Shown: piece by piece, positions 12,206 through 23,726 of the stretch
Position numbering within the stretch: position 1 is the stretch's first letter
Layout: each line of letters starts with the position of its first letter
From: Thinopyrum elongatum
Taxonomy: Eukaryota > Streptophyta > Magnoliopsida > Poales > Poaceae
DNA length: 64,000 bases
NCBI GenBank assembly: GCA_011799875.1
Contig: CM022303.1
Span: 732,480,587-732,544,586, forward strand
Direction of reading: 5' to 3'
The notes under the pieces: generated by a model
What the model was told of the DNA's origin: nothing
Seen by the model: only the letters and a program-made list of their open reading frames with translations
The model's database searches: none
Program-made: the position numbers and the translations under genes

Positions 12206-12857
12206 ACCGACTGAAAAAATGTGTTACACACTTTGCGCAGTGGCGATTTCGAGGATGGCTGGAGTCCTCGGTGTCTCCTTTTATAGGCTCAGACGATAAA
12301 TAATGGCGACAAAATAATGACGAAATTAGGCGGGAAATTTTAGGATCCCTGTAGTGTCGGCACAACAGTAAAGGAAATGGCGCGGAATCAGCGCCGTTTG
12401 CAACAGCGTCGCTGTCTTACCTCGGAATCAGCGCCGTCTGCGTGAAAATTCGCGCGCGTGGGAATCAGTGCCAGGCAGCTGTCGGGCGTGCGGCAGCGCC
12501 AGCACAGGCCGCCTCGGCTGGTGGCGGCGTGGCCCACCTGCTGGGCCCGCGCGCAGCAGGCCATGTCGGCCGGGGAGCGACAGCGGCAGCGCCGGCCGCC
12601 TCGCCCGGTGGCGGCAGGGCCCACCTGGCCCGGCCCGTTCCGTCCCAGCTGCGCCACTGTGCGAAATCCGTTTTCCCCGGCGCGGCCGCCTCCTGCGGTG
12701 GCGGCAGGGCCCGCCGCCTCTAGGCGTGGCGGCAGGTGACACGTGTCGCCTGCCGCGCCTGCCGCCACTAGTGAGTGGGTCTCTTTTGTCAATTTCATCC
12801 GCAGGGGATCTCTTTTGGCAATTCCAGTGGGCAGAGGGTCTCTTTCGACAAAAAAAT
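12206..12857. other. GC-rich block with repeated GGTGGCGGC modules
   Basis: From about 12370 the sequence is very GC-rich. It repeats ggaatcagcgccgt (12386, 12424) and three to four modules with ggtggcggc(a/g)gggccc. Long open frames on both strands here are composition artefacts. Toward 12770-12850, three spaced copies of a ggtctcttt/ggatctctttt motif appear. Nothing recognisable as a gene. Confidence 0.5.
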
Positions 12858-13546
12858 CAATCGAGTTTGTGAAAGTTTTAGTCACACTATGGGCTATATG
12901 GTGGGCAAGGAGGCGTGCGATTCATGAAAACGAGTTTCAAAGTCCCCTCTCCACCTTTGCCTTCATCACGCGATTCCTGGAGGATCTGGAGATGACACCA
13001 GCAAAGAAGACAAAGAACTCAGTGACCCCTCAACGGGGACCAGTACGTTCATGGCTTCCACCGGTTGAACACATGGCGAAAATCAACGTGGACGGGGGCC
13101 TGTCAAGGTCAGGTCGTACTGGTGCAGTGGCGGCTGTTTGCAGAGATGAAGAAGGTAGATTCCTGGGTGCATCAGCTTTGGTAATCCATGGCCTGACAGA
13201 ACCTGACATACTGGAGGCTGCTGCTTGTCGAGAGGGGCTTTCCCTGGCGGATGACCTTAATCTTCAACGAGTCCATATCGCATGTGATAGCAAGTCCGAT
13301 GGAATTAGCAAACTAAACAAAGGACCATACAGCAGCATAATTAGAGAGGTGGAGCAACGACGTACAATGCTTGATCAGGTGTTGATCCGCCATGAAAAAC
13401 GGGAGTTCAATGATGAGGCACATCGCCTTGTTAAAGCGGCATCTTCACTGCCTTTGGGACGCCATGTATTCTATGAGCCTCCCACTTGTACTCACATACC
13501 ATTGATTATTCAGTAATAAAGCTCCCGTTTTTAGCTCAAAAAAAAA
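12858..13546 (+). mobile_element. 5'-truncated LINE: C-terminal RNase H domain and poly-A end
   Basis: The open frame ending at 13516 encodes the C-terminal end of a plant non-LTR retrotransposon ORF2: linker VTLWAIWWARRRAIHE, then an RNase H-like domain with KINVDGG, ILEAAACREGLSLA, ACDSKSDG and FNDEAHRLVKAA. This matches the D-E-D-type order of the RVT_3/RNase H family. The stop is followed by AATAAAG and an A-run at 13538-13546, the normal LINE 3' end. The reverse transcriptase and endonuclease parts are absent, as expected of 5' truncation during insertion. The 5' boundary is set only by where homology starts. Confidence 0.75.
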
Positions 13547-13564
13547 TCCATCATCGTCTCCCTC

Positions 13565-13797
13565 CGTCGATCGAACCGAGGAGTCAGACAATGGCCGCTG
13601 CGGCGACGGGCCGCCGGAGACGGCCATCCCCATGCGCAGCAGTAGCGTCTGAGGAGCAGGTGTAGTGGGTGAATCGATTGCATAAGGAGATGCTGTGGCC
13701 GTACAGGGGGATCGGCGAGGCCTTGCGCGCGTGGTCCGCGAGGAGGGCGCTCTGGCGCGGGAACCAGGCCAACGTCATCCGATACTTCCCCACCCAG
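13565..13797 (+). pseudogene. ADP/ATP carrier-like first-exon fragment
   Basis: The + strand encodes WRGNQANVIRYFPTQ, the highly conserved motif of mitochondrial ADP/ATP carriers, followed by GTCTCA at the usual exon end. Upstream is YRGIGEAL, matching the carrier sequence before this motif, but the intervening part is frameshifted and the frame further upstream has a TAG (EQV then stop). No later exons of the carrier were seen. It is a broken gene fragment next to the LINE tail, perhaps brought in by transduction or DNA repair (inference). Confidence 0.55.
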
Positions 13798-15736
13798 GTC
13801 TCAACCGCTCACTTTCCCCTTCCTTCCTTGCTTGGCCCATCCGTTCTACATTCTCCATCGACTGCATCGGCTGCTGCTTCGGAAATCGGAACTAATGATT
13901 AACTGATGTCTGAACCATGGTGTATGCCAGCATTCATTCAGTCAGGCTTCAGCAGCAGAGTTAACAAAGAGCACAGTCATGTTTCTACTTAGCAGCCGTG
14001 TTATTACTTATTACTCAGTAGATTTAGTGCAGCAATGCGCTGATGCAGTGCTGCGATGACTGACGTGGATTCAGTGAGCGAGCCACACGTATTTGCTGAT
14101 TCTCACCCACACATATTTTCTGTGGCCTCACTTGGCTCACACCTCTGCTTCCTTGAAAAAGAAACTAGTAACAACTCTGTGGCAGCTCCCATATTTTTCT
14201 CGCCACAAAACACAAAGTCCCTGCCTTTTACAAGGCCAGTTTCTAATTGTACATCTAGCACTGGGAAGCAGCCTTATCTCAGTTAGGCGTGCAAGAGTTG
14301 CAACCTCGTTTATCACAAGTAAAAAAACAGAGTATCTAAAACATGATACAAAATTGTCCCACCCCTCGCAATACAGATAATCAAGACTCCACATTCACAA
14401 ACATGATGCATACACCGCACCACAAAGGCACAGGCTTTCATGAAACATGAAGATGCTAGAGTGCGTATATAGCCACATTCACAGTAGCTGTTTATCTGGG
14501 GTTTATGGTCACACACGGTGTAGTCTTATAATAGTGATACAGCTGAATCATATAGGTGGGGGGACTCAATCTTTAGCATGCGTAAAATAAAACTGTAGTT
14601 CTATAGCCATCTTTTTTTATCGTGGATTCTGATGGGCGCTGTATATAGTGGAATTAGGAAAACAGCTACTGTGCGGATAGTATGCCATTGCAGAAGAAAC
14701 TTACGCTGCTGCTGCTGCTGTATTATGCTCTGCAGGTTCTGTGCAATAGCTAAGAGTGAGAACTACACTCCCAGTTCATGCCCAACTGTCAAACAAAGTT
14801 GACGTATATACCCTTAACCCGTTGATGTGAGGAAACACTCTGTATGTTAGATCCGTAGCTTGCATGGTGCATGCCAACTAGTACATATTGGGTAAACCAA
14901 CAATCGTCCATCATTTGTGTGAAAATGTAGCCCAATAAGCAGCCATATGATTTGCAGACCTTCTACAGTAAAATTATTTTCCAAATACTAAGTGAATGTT
15001 TCAATAGACTGATAAAAAGAAACACATTTTATGATCATTATTTCATTTAAATTGAGGAGAATATGTCCCTTCCAGGACATCCGACAATAAAGAAGAATAT
15101 GTCCCTTATAATACTGGGAATTTAACCTACATCCATATAAACCAGCTGCAGAGCCCGTATGTACTGGGCCATCATATATACTGTATGCAATTTCCAAGAA
15201 AAAAATACACTGGGGTATAGAAACTTCAGATGAACGGATCCCAGTCACCCCACTAAGATATGAAGTTATTTATTATACCCCGCATGTGTATATCTTAATT
15301 ATGCAGAAGCCAGGTGTTACTCATTAAAAAATGCTACACATACGGGCCTCCTACAGGCTTCCAACAAAACCTTCCTTCCCTACTACTTAAACACCCCCCC
15401 CCCCCCCCCCCTGAATTTAACGGTGGGCCCGCGCCTCCACTAAAGACCAATTAAAAGCTGCCATAACACCCTGCAATCCTCTCATCCCGTAATTCCCCTG
15501 TACGTGTAGCAAAGCTCTACTCATTATGCTTTGTATCCACTTGATGCTAAATTTTGAGTTAATAGAAGTGCATTTTATCAAAATATTTATTATACCCCGC
15601 AAATAAAATAAAATAAAAACTGGGTCAAGCAGCGAGCTACACTCATCAGCTTATCCGATTAAGATTTCTGAGTTGTTCAGTCAAAGTGCCAATAGAACTA
15701 GATATAAAATGGTAAGTTAATGCCGAGGGAACTTAC
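13798..15736. other. No gene seen; includes a poly-C run
   Basis: AT-rich, non-coding on both strands. It should contain the rest of the HECT gene that starts to the right, but no HECT C-lobe sequence was found. A pure run of about 18 C lies at 15394-15411. The motif tattataccccgca occurs at about 15271 and 15587. Confidence 0.5.
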
Positions 15737-17517
15737 TTCCATTCAAGTAGAACCTCCGTTGATCATTAGGACAAGGCAAGAAGAGAACTTGCTGCGGGCT
15801 GAAAAGAGCTTGACACACCATGCAGAACCACTCCCTCAGAACACCAGGGCCAGTAGCCTCCTCATTCTTGAACTCCACAAACAGACCACTGTGAAGCTCA
15901 CTGGGTTCTGCCCGTGTGATATACTCAAAGGACTCATCCAGTAAACGTGACCGGTCAATCAACATCTCATGCAGCTCACCATAGTCATCCTTCCCCTCAG
16001 AAAACTACATTAACACTAAGTTCCTTCTTGATTCGAAGGAAAGCAGATCCTTATGCTTCACGAGCCAGAGCCAGTGGAGATGCTCTCATTCCTCTTGGAA
16101 CAGTGCACGAGTGCATTGAGAGGTGTTTTCTGTGCCAGCAACACGAGCCGTAGGTTGTACGCCACATCCTCGAATATGGTTGAGATGAAATCCAGTTCTC
16201 TCAATATGGCAAGGATATGTAATCGGTTGGCCCAGATTGGTTGACTTTCTATGAAACCCCTACTCTCCGATGACAATGATGAAAGATCCATCTCCAACCT
16301 CTTCAGACACTCATCCACCCTTTCCAACAGGTTCATTGACATTTCGTGCAACTCCCATACCCATGTGTCACCAGGCTTACACCCCCTGCTGTACAGATTC
16401 TTTGACATTGGCCTGTCGGGCATCCAAAGGAGTACCTGCGGGCACAACACTTTAAAGAAGTTTGAGAGCTCTTCAAGGTCTGTCCCTGACACCATCATGG
16501 ACTCTGATGCAAGTCCATTCAGGACCAATTCAACTGTTTCTCTGGCAAATGGGAGGACCTGCTCAATCACCCTGGTAGTAGATTTCGAGGAAGTGAGTAT
16601 GGAGAGCGGCAAGCAGAGTATTGATGCAAGTGTATAACGACATGATCTGTAGAGGGAATCCTTATTGCCCGCGGTTAGAGAAAGCAAGCGGCAGAATTCA
16701 AGCAGCACGGGCGCCGTCACGAGCATTACAGTAGGCGGTAAGGATGCAGGGTCCGTATAGAGAAAGCATCTGATGGCACGCTTGGCATACCAGCGAAAGA
16801 GAAATCTGAGAGGTAGAGGCGAACCAGCGCGATGGCGGCGCCCGATTGGAGGAAAATGTCGGCGTACTCCTCCATGTGGATGTCCCCTAGAGCTTTGCGA
16901 TAATGCCGGTTTTGCCGGCTACCGGGATCGGAGCAAACGATGTACTCCATTACTAGCACGTCGAGAGTGTAGAGGGAGTTGGTAGCGGCCTCCCCGGAGG
17001 CAGCGGTGGCGGCGATGTGCGAGGCAAGCTGCCAGGCCTTTGGGTGTGGGGTGGAACTGAGGCGGGCGGCGAGATGGAGAGTGGAGTCGGGCAGGAGGCC
17101 GAGCGAGGCGATGGTGTCCTCCGGCTGGAGCTGCCTTCCCGTGTAGAGGAGGCGCATGTCCTGGCCGTAGCCGCAGTCAGCGAGGTGGGCGAGCACGGCG
17201 GCAATGGTATGGTCCCGCGCAGCGTGCATCGCGATGGTCTTGGAGTCGGTAGCACGCACGAAGAAGTGGACGCCGGGGGAGGAGGAGGAGGTGCCGGAGT
17301 GGGTCGTGGTCGTCGTGACGAGCTGCTTGGAGGTCAGGAGGGCATGATCGGGGGCGTCACGGCGGCGCTTGGCTTGATGGCGGTACATGTTTAGATGAAG
17401 ACCATCGGAGGCGGGGGAGGAGAGGAGGAGGCTTTTGCAGTGGAATTTGGGGAAAGAAGCGGACGTGGAGGGGATGGTGGGGGAGTGTAGAACTAAACAG
17501 GTTTCTGGTTTGATCAC
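15737..17517 (-). pseudogene. UPL5: UPL5-like HECT E3 ubiquitin ligase, truncated and frameshifted
   Basis: Read on the minus strand. The N-terminal frame 17517-16726 has an internal ubiquitin-like domain (about residues 80-150: VHFFVRATDSKTIAM ... LLYTGRQLQPEDTIASLGL). The middle region 16726-16058 holds PVLLEFCRLLSLTAGNKDSLYRSC-type sequence. The start of the HECT N-lobe lies at about 15990-15737 (ELHEMLIDRSRLL, GPGVLREWF, FLPCPNDQRRFY), ending at a good GTAAGT donor at 15736. This is the UPL5 order: ubiquitin-like N-terminus, long middle, HECT. Lesions: a frameshift at about 16727, a 2-bp insertion at about 16084, and a TAG at 16007-16005. The rest of HECT, including the catalytic cysteine lobe, was not found. 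As it stands it cannot make an active ligase. Confidence 0.82.
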
Positions 17518-17598
17518 TTCGGCGTTTTTCTTTCATTTTCCTCGGGGCATCTTTTTCCTCGTGTCTCGTGGGCTTCAATGATTTGCAGTCGTACACTC

Positions 17599-17920
17599 TC
17601 TGTGAACTGAGCGTAGCTCGGATGGTTAGGTTCCTTGTGCTAGAACCAGCCCACCAGGGTTTAAGTCCTTGACTTGACACTGGTGCTCGCATTTTTCTGA
17701 ATTTATTTTAGTCTTTCCGGCGATGTTCGTTTGGTGAGAGGAGACGTTTTCGTCGACTACGAGGCGCCTATGGTGACTTCTTCAATTTCAAGATGTTGTG
17801 CCGGCTCAGTATCTCAGAGATGCTCATAGGGGTAGGGTGTGCGTGTGTGTGTTCATAGGGATGAGTGTTTGTGCGTGTATGTGAGCATCTGCGATTGTTC
17901 TGTGTTAAAAAAAACATACA
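17599..17920 (+). mobile_element. tRNA-derived SINE, + strand
   Basis: Starts with a tRNA-like head: A box TAGCTCGGATGG and B box GGTTTAAGTCC. A body follows with CTGAATTTATTTTAGTCTTT, and it ends TGTGTTAAAAAAAA. The same element in reverse is at 18347-19734 and 48426-48599. It lies just upstream of the UPL5-like pseudogene. It may be the Triticeae Au-type SINE; I am not sure of the name. Confidence 0.75.
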
Positions 17921-18332
17921 AACCTTTTTTTCCTTTCAAAAAAGAAAAACCAACAAACCTTTTTTCCAAGCGACCGCCAGCACCGATTCCATTATCAAGA
18001 TAACGAAACAAAAGGTAACCACTAACCAGCATCCAGAGGAGCAAGAGGTTCCAGACCGCACAAAGCTAGTCTGGGTCACAAAGTAGGGATCCGGTGCCCA
18101 CCATGTACTACATCACATCACATCACATAGCAATGCATGCATCTATACTCTCCTTAACCGGCCGGGAGTGGAATGCGTACTATACGCGAGTTGCCTTTCC
18201 TCCTGGCCCGCCGGTGCTTTCGATCGAATCCGGCTGGCTAGCTATAGCAAGCACAATACACACGCGAAGCAAGCTGGAATCGATTTCACGTGAGACCAAG
18301 GACAAGACGTGAACCAAAGATGCGTCCATGTG
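17921..18332. other. No gene seen between SINEs
   Basis: Unique-looking sequence with a short (ATCAC)n stretch at about 18108-18127. No coding frame of any family known to me. Confidence 0.4.
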
Positions 18333-19748
18333 TTGTATTTGGGCACTTTTTTTTAACACAGTACAAACGCAAACGCTCATACATACGCACATACACTCAC
18401 CCTAGGCCCGGTCCTGATGAGGGGCAGGGGGGGCGGCCGCCCGGGGCCCCCACCCAGGACGTACGTGTGTTATAGAGATATACAGGCCTGCTGTTGTGTC
18501 CGTCTGCATGGACCAAAGAAAACGCACTGCAATGCTGGGCCTAGTTTATTAGTACGTGAGGCTAGCTACTATTAATAATTAGGCATGGCCGTCGATCATG
18601 GATCGATTGATCGAATCAGCCTTCTTGGAGAGGCGCGTCAGTTACGCACGCACGCGAGGCACGGTGGCGGCCGCCGCCGCCGTCACGCCCGGATGGCTTT
18701 TCGTCTCTTCGCCTCTTCGCCTCGCGACCGCCAGAGCCAGTTGAACAACGGCGGACGAGGGACAGCCACCAAGCATGAGCCATGCAATCGCTACAACTTC
18801 AGCCGGAGACGATTCGAGAAGTTGATTCTAGATAAGGTACTGTGCCCTAGCGATTTTGGTTTTCCTATGATAATTAACACTCCCCTCTTCATTATTGTCC
18901 TAGGGCATTGATAATTGATTGATTGGGCATGGTTACCTTGATTTTAGAGGCTTTGTCATTTGTGAAATCAATGTGATATTTTTTGTCCAGTAAATATAGT
19001 AGTATTTTTGTAGCTCTGCGCTAATATTCAAATACTAGGGGCACGTCCATAGGGACCTTGATGCGATCCTTCTGGAAAATATATAAATAATAATAATGTG
19101 GCATCTGCAAGAGTCACTACGTTCCTCCGGTGCTAACTGCAATGTATATATGCTTTCCCATTAAATTGATCGGATTGCGTCTGTTCTATGCAAAGTCCTA
19201 TGGAACACAGAGATACAAGCACTAGTCTAGAAAAGAAACTAGTCCATGATTATGGTTAATCCATTTTTCTCTAAATGCAATGGGTTTGATAGCACTTCCA
19301 ATTCTGCATCCTAGTGAGTAAAATAATTTCATCGGTGTTGAAGGCAAGATTGAATATTGGGATCAACGGAAAGCGGGAAAGATCTACGAAATCAATGCTG
19401 AAGGCAATGCTCTAAGGGGACCCGAGTTCTAATTTTGCCCCGGGCCCCTAAAATCCTAGGACCGGCCCTGACTCACCCCTATGAACGCAGCACGCACATC
19501 TTACCCTATGAGTATCTCCGAGAGATTGAGCCGGCACATCATCTTGAGATTGACGAAGTCACCACAGGCGCCTCCATAGTCGACGGGAACGTCTCCTCCC
19601 ACTGAATGAACATCGCCGGAAAGACTAAAATAAATTCAGGAAAATACGAGCACAAGTGCCAAGTCCGGGACTTGAACCCTGGTGGGCTGGTTCCACCACA
19701 AAGAACCTAACCATCTAAGCTAGGTTCAGTTGGCTTGTATTTGGGTAC
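18333..19748 (-). mobile_element. tRNA-derived SINE, minus strand, split by a hAT element
   Basis: The poly-A end (read as TTTTTTTTAACACAG) starts at 18347 and the tRNA-like head ends at about 19734. It is flanked by a 14-bp target duplication with one mismatch, TTGTATTTGGGCAC (18333-18346) and TTGTATTTGGGTAC (19735-19748). The body is interrupted at 18402/19471 by a 1,068-bp hAT insertion. The left edge of the large segmental duplication (19561) falls inside this SINE. Confidence 0.82.
18403..19470. mobile_element. Non-autonomous hAT element (1,068 bp) inside the SINE
   Basis: Imperfect terminal inverted repeats: left TAGGCCCGGTCCTGA, right (reverse complement) CAGGGCCGGTCCTAGG, a common plant hAT end. 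A perfect 8-bp target duplication ACTCACCC lies at 18395-18402 and 19471-19478. Inside is a GC-rich stretch (about 18620-18760) with an unassigned open frame (18585-18911) and then AT-rich sequence. No transposase domain was recognised, so it depends on another hAT element to move. Confidence 0.85.
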
Positions 19749-21361
19749 TTGGACTGCCGAGATGTTGTTCCTTTGTATTTTGGTACTGAGCTAGTAAGTT
19801 CATTAATTTACTTCCAAATTTACATTTGTATGATCTATACATTTGTGGATTAAAATAGAGACTCATTGTACTGATCATTCAAATAAAATATTTTCTCTGT
19901 TACTATTTTATTTAATTAGCATTCGAAGAAAATGTTTCTCCTTTTTTTAATATAAATCTGGAAGAAATATTACCATCTAGTTGCGAAAATAAGATGGTGA
20001 ATACGATCACTTTACTATAAAACTTTCATTAATTTTTATTTTTTTATGTTTGAAAGTTTCTTCAACAGGAAAAAGAAAGAAAAAAATATACTCACTTATA
20101 CACGCACGCACACATGTGAACATCAGGTCAAGCACCACATGAATGCATGAAAAATAACCTCATGCAACTTTGTAATTCTCCCCCACCCGGCCCAAGATTA
20201 TGGTTTTTTATTTGAATAAGCATGATTCAGATTAAGTAGTGTGAGGCCTTCGCATACACAATAGAATGCTGACATTTAATCTGGAACAGTATTCTAATTC
20301 CTATAAAGCATTTCAAGACGTCTATTCATTGGCTAGTATAGATGAAAAATCAGTAGTAGTGAGAGTGGTGTGCATTAGATGGAGTAGATCCCTATTTGTG
20401 AAGTACTTTCGGTGATAGTAAGAGAGGAAAAGTTTAGATGGATTTGCCTCACTAATGATAAAAATATTACATAACTCCGAAGTGGTTATGTCTGCAACTC
20501 TGTGTGATCATGCCCTATGCAATGCTTTGTTTTATTACTTAATACTCATTTGTACGCGAGGGTTTCGATGCCTAGGGTGGAGCATTAGTCATTAGATACA
20601 ATGGTAGTTGTTCTAGTTGATTTATGGACGTACTTCATATATATAACATGATCCCAACATATGCTATGTTTTGTCATGAATGTTTGATTGATCATTACGC
20701 ATGGCTATGCTTATATTTATGCGTCACCATTGTCGTGAGAGATGCAACTAGTGAGTCTATGAACCCCGATCCAATTTCCTACATAAGAAAACACTTCCAA
20801 CATCATTTGCATGCACTTTTATTTTCAGTTGTTTATTATTTTGAAAATATAAAAATACCATTCATACCGTTATCAATAACCTCTTGTTGCAACTAGCAAG
20901 GTAGTGAGATTGACAACCTCACTACAACTATTGGGGACACTAGATAAGTTCTTAATCTGTATTGCAGTGCTGCTTCAAAGAGGCTAAGGGTGTTGCCTCT
21001 ACAGATTGATACATTGGTTTCTCAACTGAGGGGAAAAGTTACCACTTGCTACAAACTCTTGCACTTGGGGGGCCCAACAACTGCTTGGTATCGTAGTAAT
21101 CGGAGCTACAGCGTCGGTGGTTGCTGCATGCTGGCCCGGGTGGCAGGACAAGACATTTCCTCATCCTCAATGCTCCGGTGCCAGCGCTGGAGCGAGTGCT
21201 CGCTGGGGTTGGCATTAACCAGTGAGGTGGCGAGCGGGCAGGCAGAGACATGGGAGGTGGACAGGGTGCTAGGGAGGCAGAGCGCATCACCGAATCTGGG
21301 AAAGGAAGGATGTGAGGAGGAGTCAGAGGAAAAGGAATAGAGAGCCGGGGGGTGAGGACGA
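19749..21361. other. Unassigned sequence, copy A left part
   Basis: AT-rich to about 20900, then mixed. No complete gene. The 20624-20896 frame and its copy at 49466-49759 differ in start and have no family match I know. The stretch 20990-21345 has open frames on both strands that look composition-driven. Confidence 0.4.
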
Positions 21362-21511
21362 ACATCTTGACCTGCGATGACCGAAACGTCCGGACAAGAT
21401 GCATCGAACCGGGTCGCGACAGTCTAGGACAAGGTGCCGAGGAGAAAGGCACTGGTAGCAGAGACGGCGATGGAGCACATGTGAGATGGAGGGGGATTCT
21501 AAGGGCCAAGG
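21362..21511 (-). pseudogene. LINE ORF1-type zinc-knuckle fragment (copy A), cut by copia insertion
   Basis: On the minus strand, 21460-21419 encodes CYQCLSPRHLVLDC, a CX2CX4HX4C zinc knuckle. Then RDPVRC leads into a second knuckle-like stretch, CILSGRFGHRRSRC (21403-21362), in which the second Cys is Ser. Tandem knuckles joined by CRDPVRC are typical of plant LINE ORF1 proteins. The copia element inserted 50 bp upstream in this frame. The uninterrupted version is at 53647-53796. Confidence 0.6.
21507..21511. repeat. Target duplication CAAGG, left of copia element 2
   Basis: CAAGG at 21507-21511 and again at 31281-31285. The empty site in copy B (53792-53796) carries it once. This fixes the insertion point and shows the element entered by integration. 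Confidence 0.95.
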
Positions 21512-23726
21512 TGTAGGGTAACGCAGCAGAAAATAAAAAAATTCCGACCTACGCACCAGCCCAGGACCACTATGGAGACTGCATACAAGGTTTGATCATT
21601 TTCGTTACCGACTCGTAGCGCAGCGGAAGTAGAGTCGATGACGATCGTTGGTGCAGATCCCCGCAGCTAGGATTTACAACCTCCCAACCGCGAGGATGTA
21701 TACCCTCATCTTCCCTTCGGACAGCCCTCCGGGAGGCGGTCGAACAGTCCCCCGGACGGTGTTGCGGACAGCCCTTTGGGAGGACCTTCGAAACTCGAGC
21801 GGTCACTCGGACAGCCCTTCGGGAGGACTCACAGAACTCGGACCGTCACTTGGACAGCCCTTCGGGAGGCACTCACAGAACTCGGACCGTCACTTGGACA
21901 GCCCTTCGGGAGGCACTCTCGAACAGCCCCTCGGGCACTAAGATCGAAACTACGACCTCTCTACGGGGTTGCACACATACGGTGTCATCTATCCGGCAGG
22001 GCTTCGCCGTCCAGAACTAGTTCCTGCCGGAACCCAGACAGCCTTTCGGCTCTACGAAACTCTTTTCGTGGGAGGGAGAGAGAAGCCAGATAACATCTTG
22101 GCATGTGTATGAGAGCAAGGGATGGGGAGAATGGCAGCCCCTTCTCCTCCTTTTATAGGCCAAGGCAAGGGGTGGGGTGGGATGTTGAAATACCAAAATA
22201 CCCAAGCTTCATGTCACACATGAAAGGGCATAATGGTAACACAAGGGGGGCACCAAGGGGACACCACCATGGCAGCCCTTGGGCCGGCCCACACCTTGTC
22301 TCCCCATGGGGGGGGGGGCCAACAAGCCACCAACATGTCTCCATGAAACATGCATGCTCCCTAGACAAAAAGCCACCAAACATGCAACCCCCGATTCGTG
22401 GGATCTTGTCCCCTCGCGCTGAGACAAGATGTTTTCCGCGAAACTTTTTCTGAAAAATTCCAGAAGGTCCCAGAACATTTCCGGCACCCTCTAAAATTAT
22501 TCTGGGCATGATCCGAAACATTTTCAGTGCGGTGGTTTTCATCAGCGGAAAGCATTAACAGCGGTTACGGCAGTTTCGGAATATTTCCGGTTTTTCTCTC
22601 CGAAAATTCCCAGAAGTTCCCAGACCAATTCTGGCATCCTCTGAAAATTTCCAGGCGGTGCCGAAACCCTTTTTGACCAAATAATATATTCCGAAACAAC
22701 TTTTCGGTTTTACCGAAACTCTTTCGGTGTTCTCTCTCTCGGAACTCTTCCGTTGTCTCCGAAACATTTTCGGTGACTTTCTCTCAGACTCCCTGTCTAG
22801 CGTTCAACAGATAGATGACCCTTAAGTGTGTGACCCTATAGGTTCGGTGAAGTATAGACATGACACGGAACCCCTTCCGATCAATGATCAACATCGGAGC
22901 CGTGGACACCCATATTGACCCCTATACCCACACGAATGAATATTCGAGTGAACCTCCAGTTGCCGTGTGCTATTCCTGTTGCTTCACGATATGTTACAAA
23001 TACCCGAGGTTAGACATGTTGGCATCCCCGTGGATCAACAACTTGTCCACTATGCCAGTTACCCCGTTATCGGTATTTGTTCTCTTTTCTCGTTACCGTG
23101 TTCCGGCATCCCCGTGATCAAATCACAAAGTGTCTGGCCAGACGATGATGGATACCGTAACACCGAGAGGGCCCAGAGATATCTCTCCATCGTCGGAGGA
23201 GCAAATCCCAATCTTGAGCTATCAAGTTACTTGACACACTTTTTCATGAACCCGTAAGCCGCCGTAATAGCCACCCATTTACGGATGACGTTTAACAAAC
23301 CCCAAAGTTCATGAAGCAAGCATGAAGAAACTCGATACTCTCATGGTCTGAGGAATCATGCAAACGTTAACCATCTCTGTGTTATAAACCATTAACTTGT
23401 GACGAATGTATCTCATAGCATAACATCAATCGGGTCGATTCAACACAAATGTTCTTCTAACATTGTGCCCTCAAAGTTGCTGGCATAGACATGCCCATGA
23501 TCAGGAAAACAGAACCATCATGCAACACTTGAGCCAGTCATAGAGGCTTGACTAGGAATACATTTTACCGTTTATTATTCCACACGTGCATATGAGTCTT
23601 CCTCCGAGCCTCGTGGTTATTGCAGACTCGAGAACCATAGCAGTTATAGCATGGAACATAAACATAATAATGAGCATGGAGATAAATAATAACATTTATT
23701 ATTGCCTCTAGGGCATATCTCCTACA
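21512..23726 (-). repeat. 3' LTR of copia element 2
   Basis: 2,215 bp, paired with 29066-31280 without net length change. Contains the inverted GGACAGCCCTTCGGGAGG array (about 21715-21935), a TATA box on the minus strand at 22157-22150, an 11-G run (22308-22318) and a cluster of ccgaaa/tttcgg hairpins at about 22430-22790. Confidence 0.95.

Noticed and set aside
12388..12885. Overlapping open frames on both strands in the GC-rich block
   Set aside because: Very high GC removes stop codons. The products are Ala/Arg/Gly-rich without domains.
17599..17680. A functional tRNA gene from the A box and B box
   Set aside because: No acceptor-stem pairing or anticodon arm is apparent, and the SINE body and poly-A tail follow directly, as in two other copies.
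20624..20896. 90-codon frame with a hydrophobic stretch, extended to 97 codons in copy B
   Set aside because: A 2-bp indel in an AT repeat changes the start between copies, which argues against a real protein.
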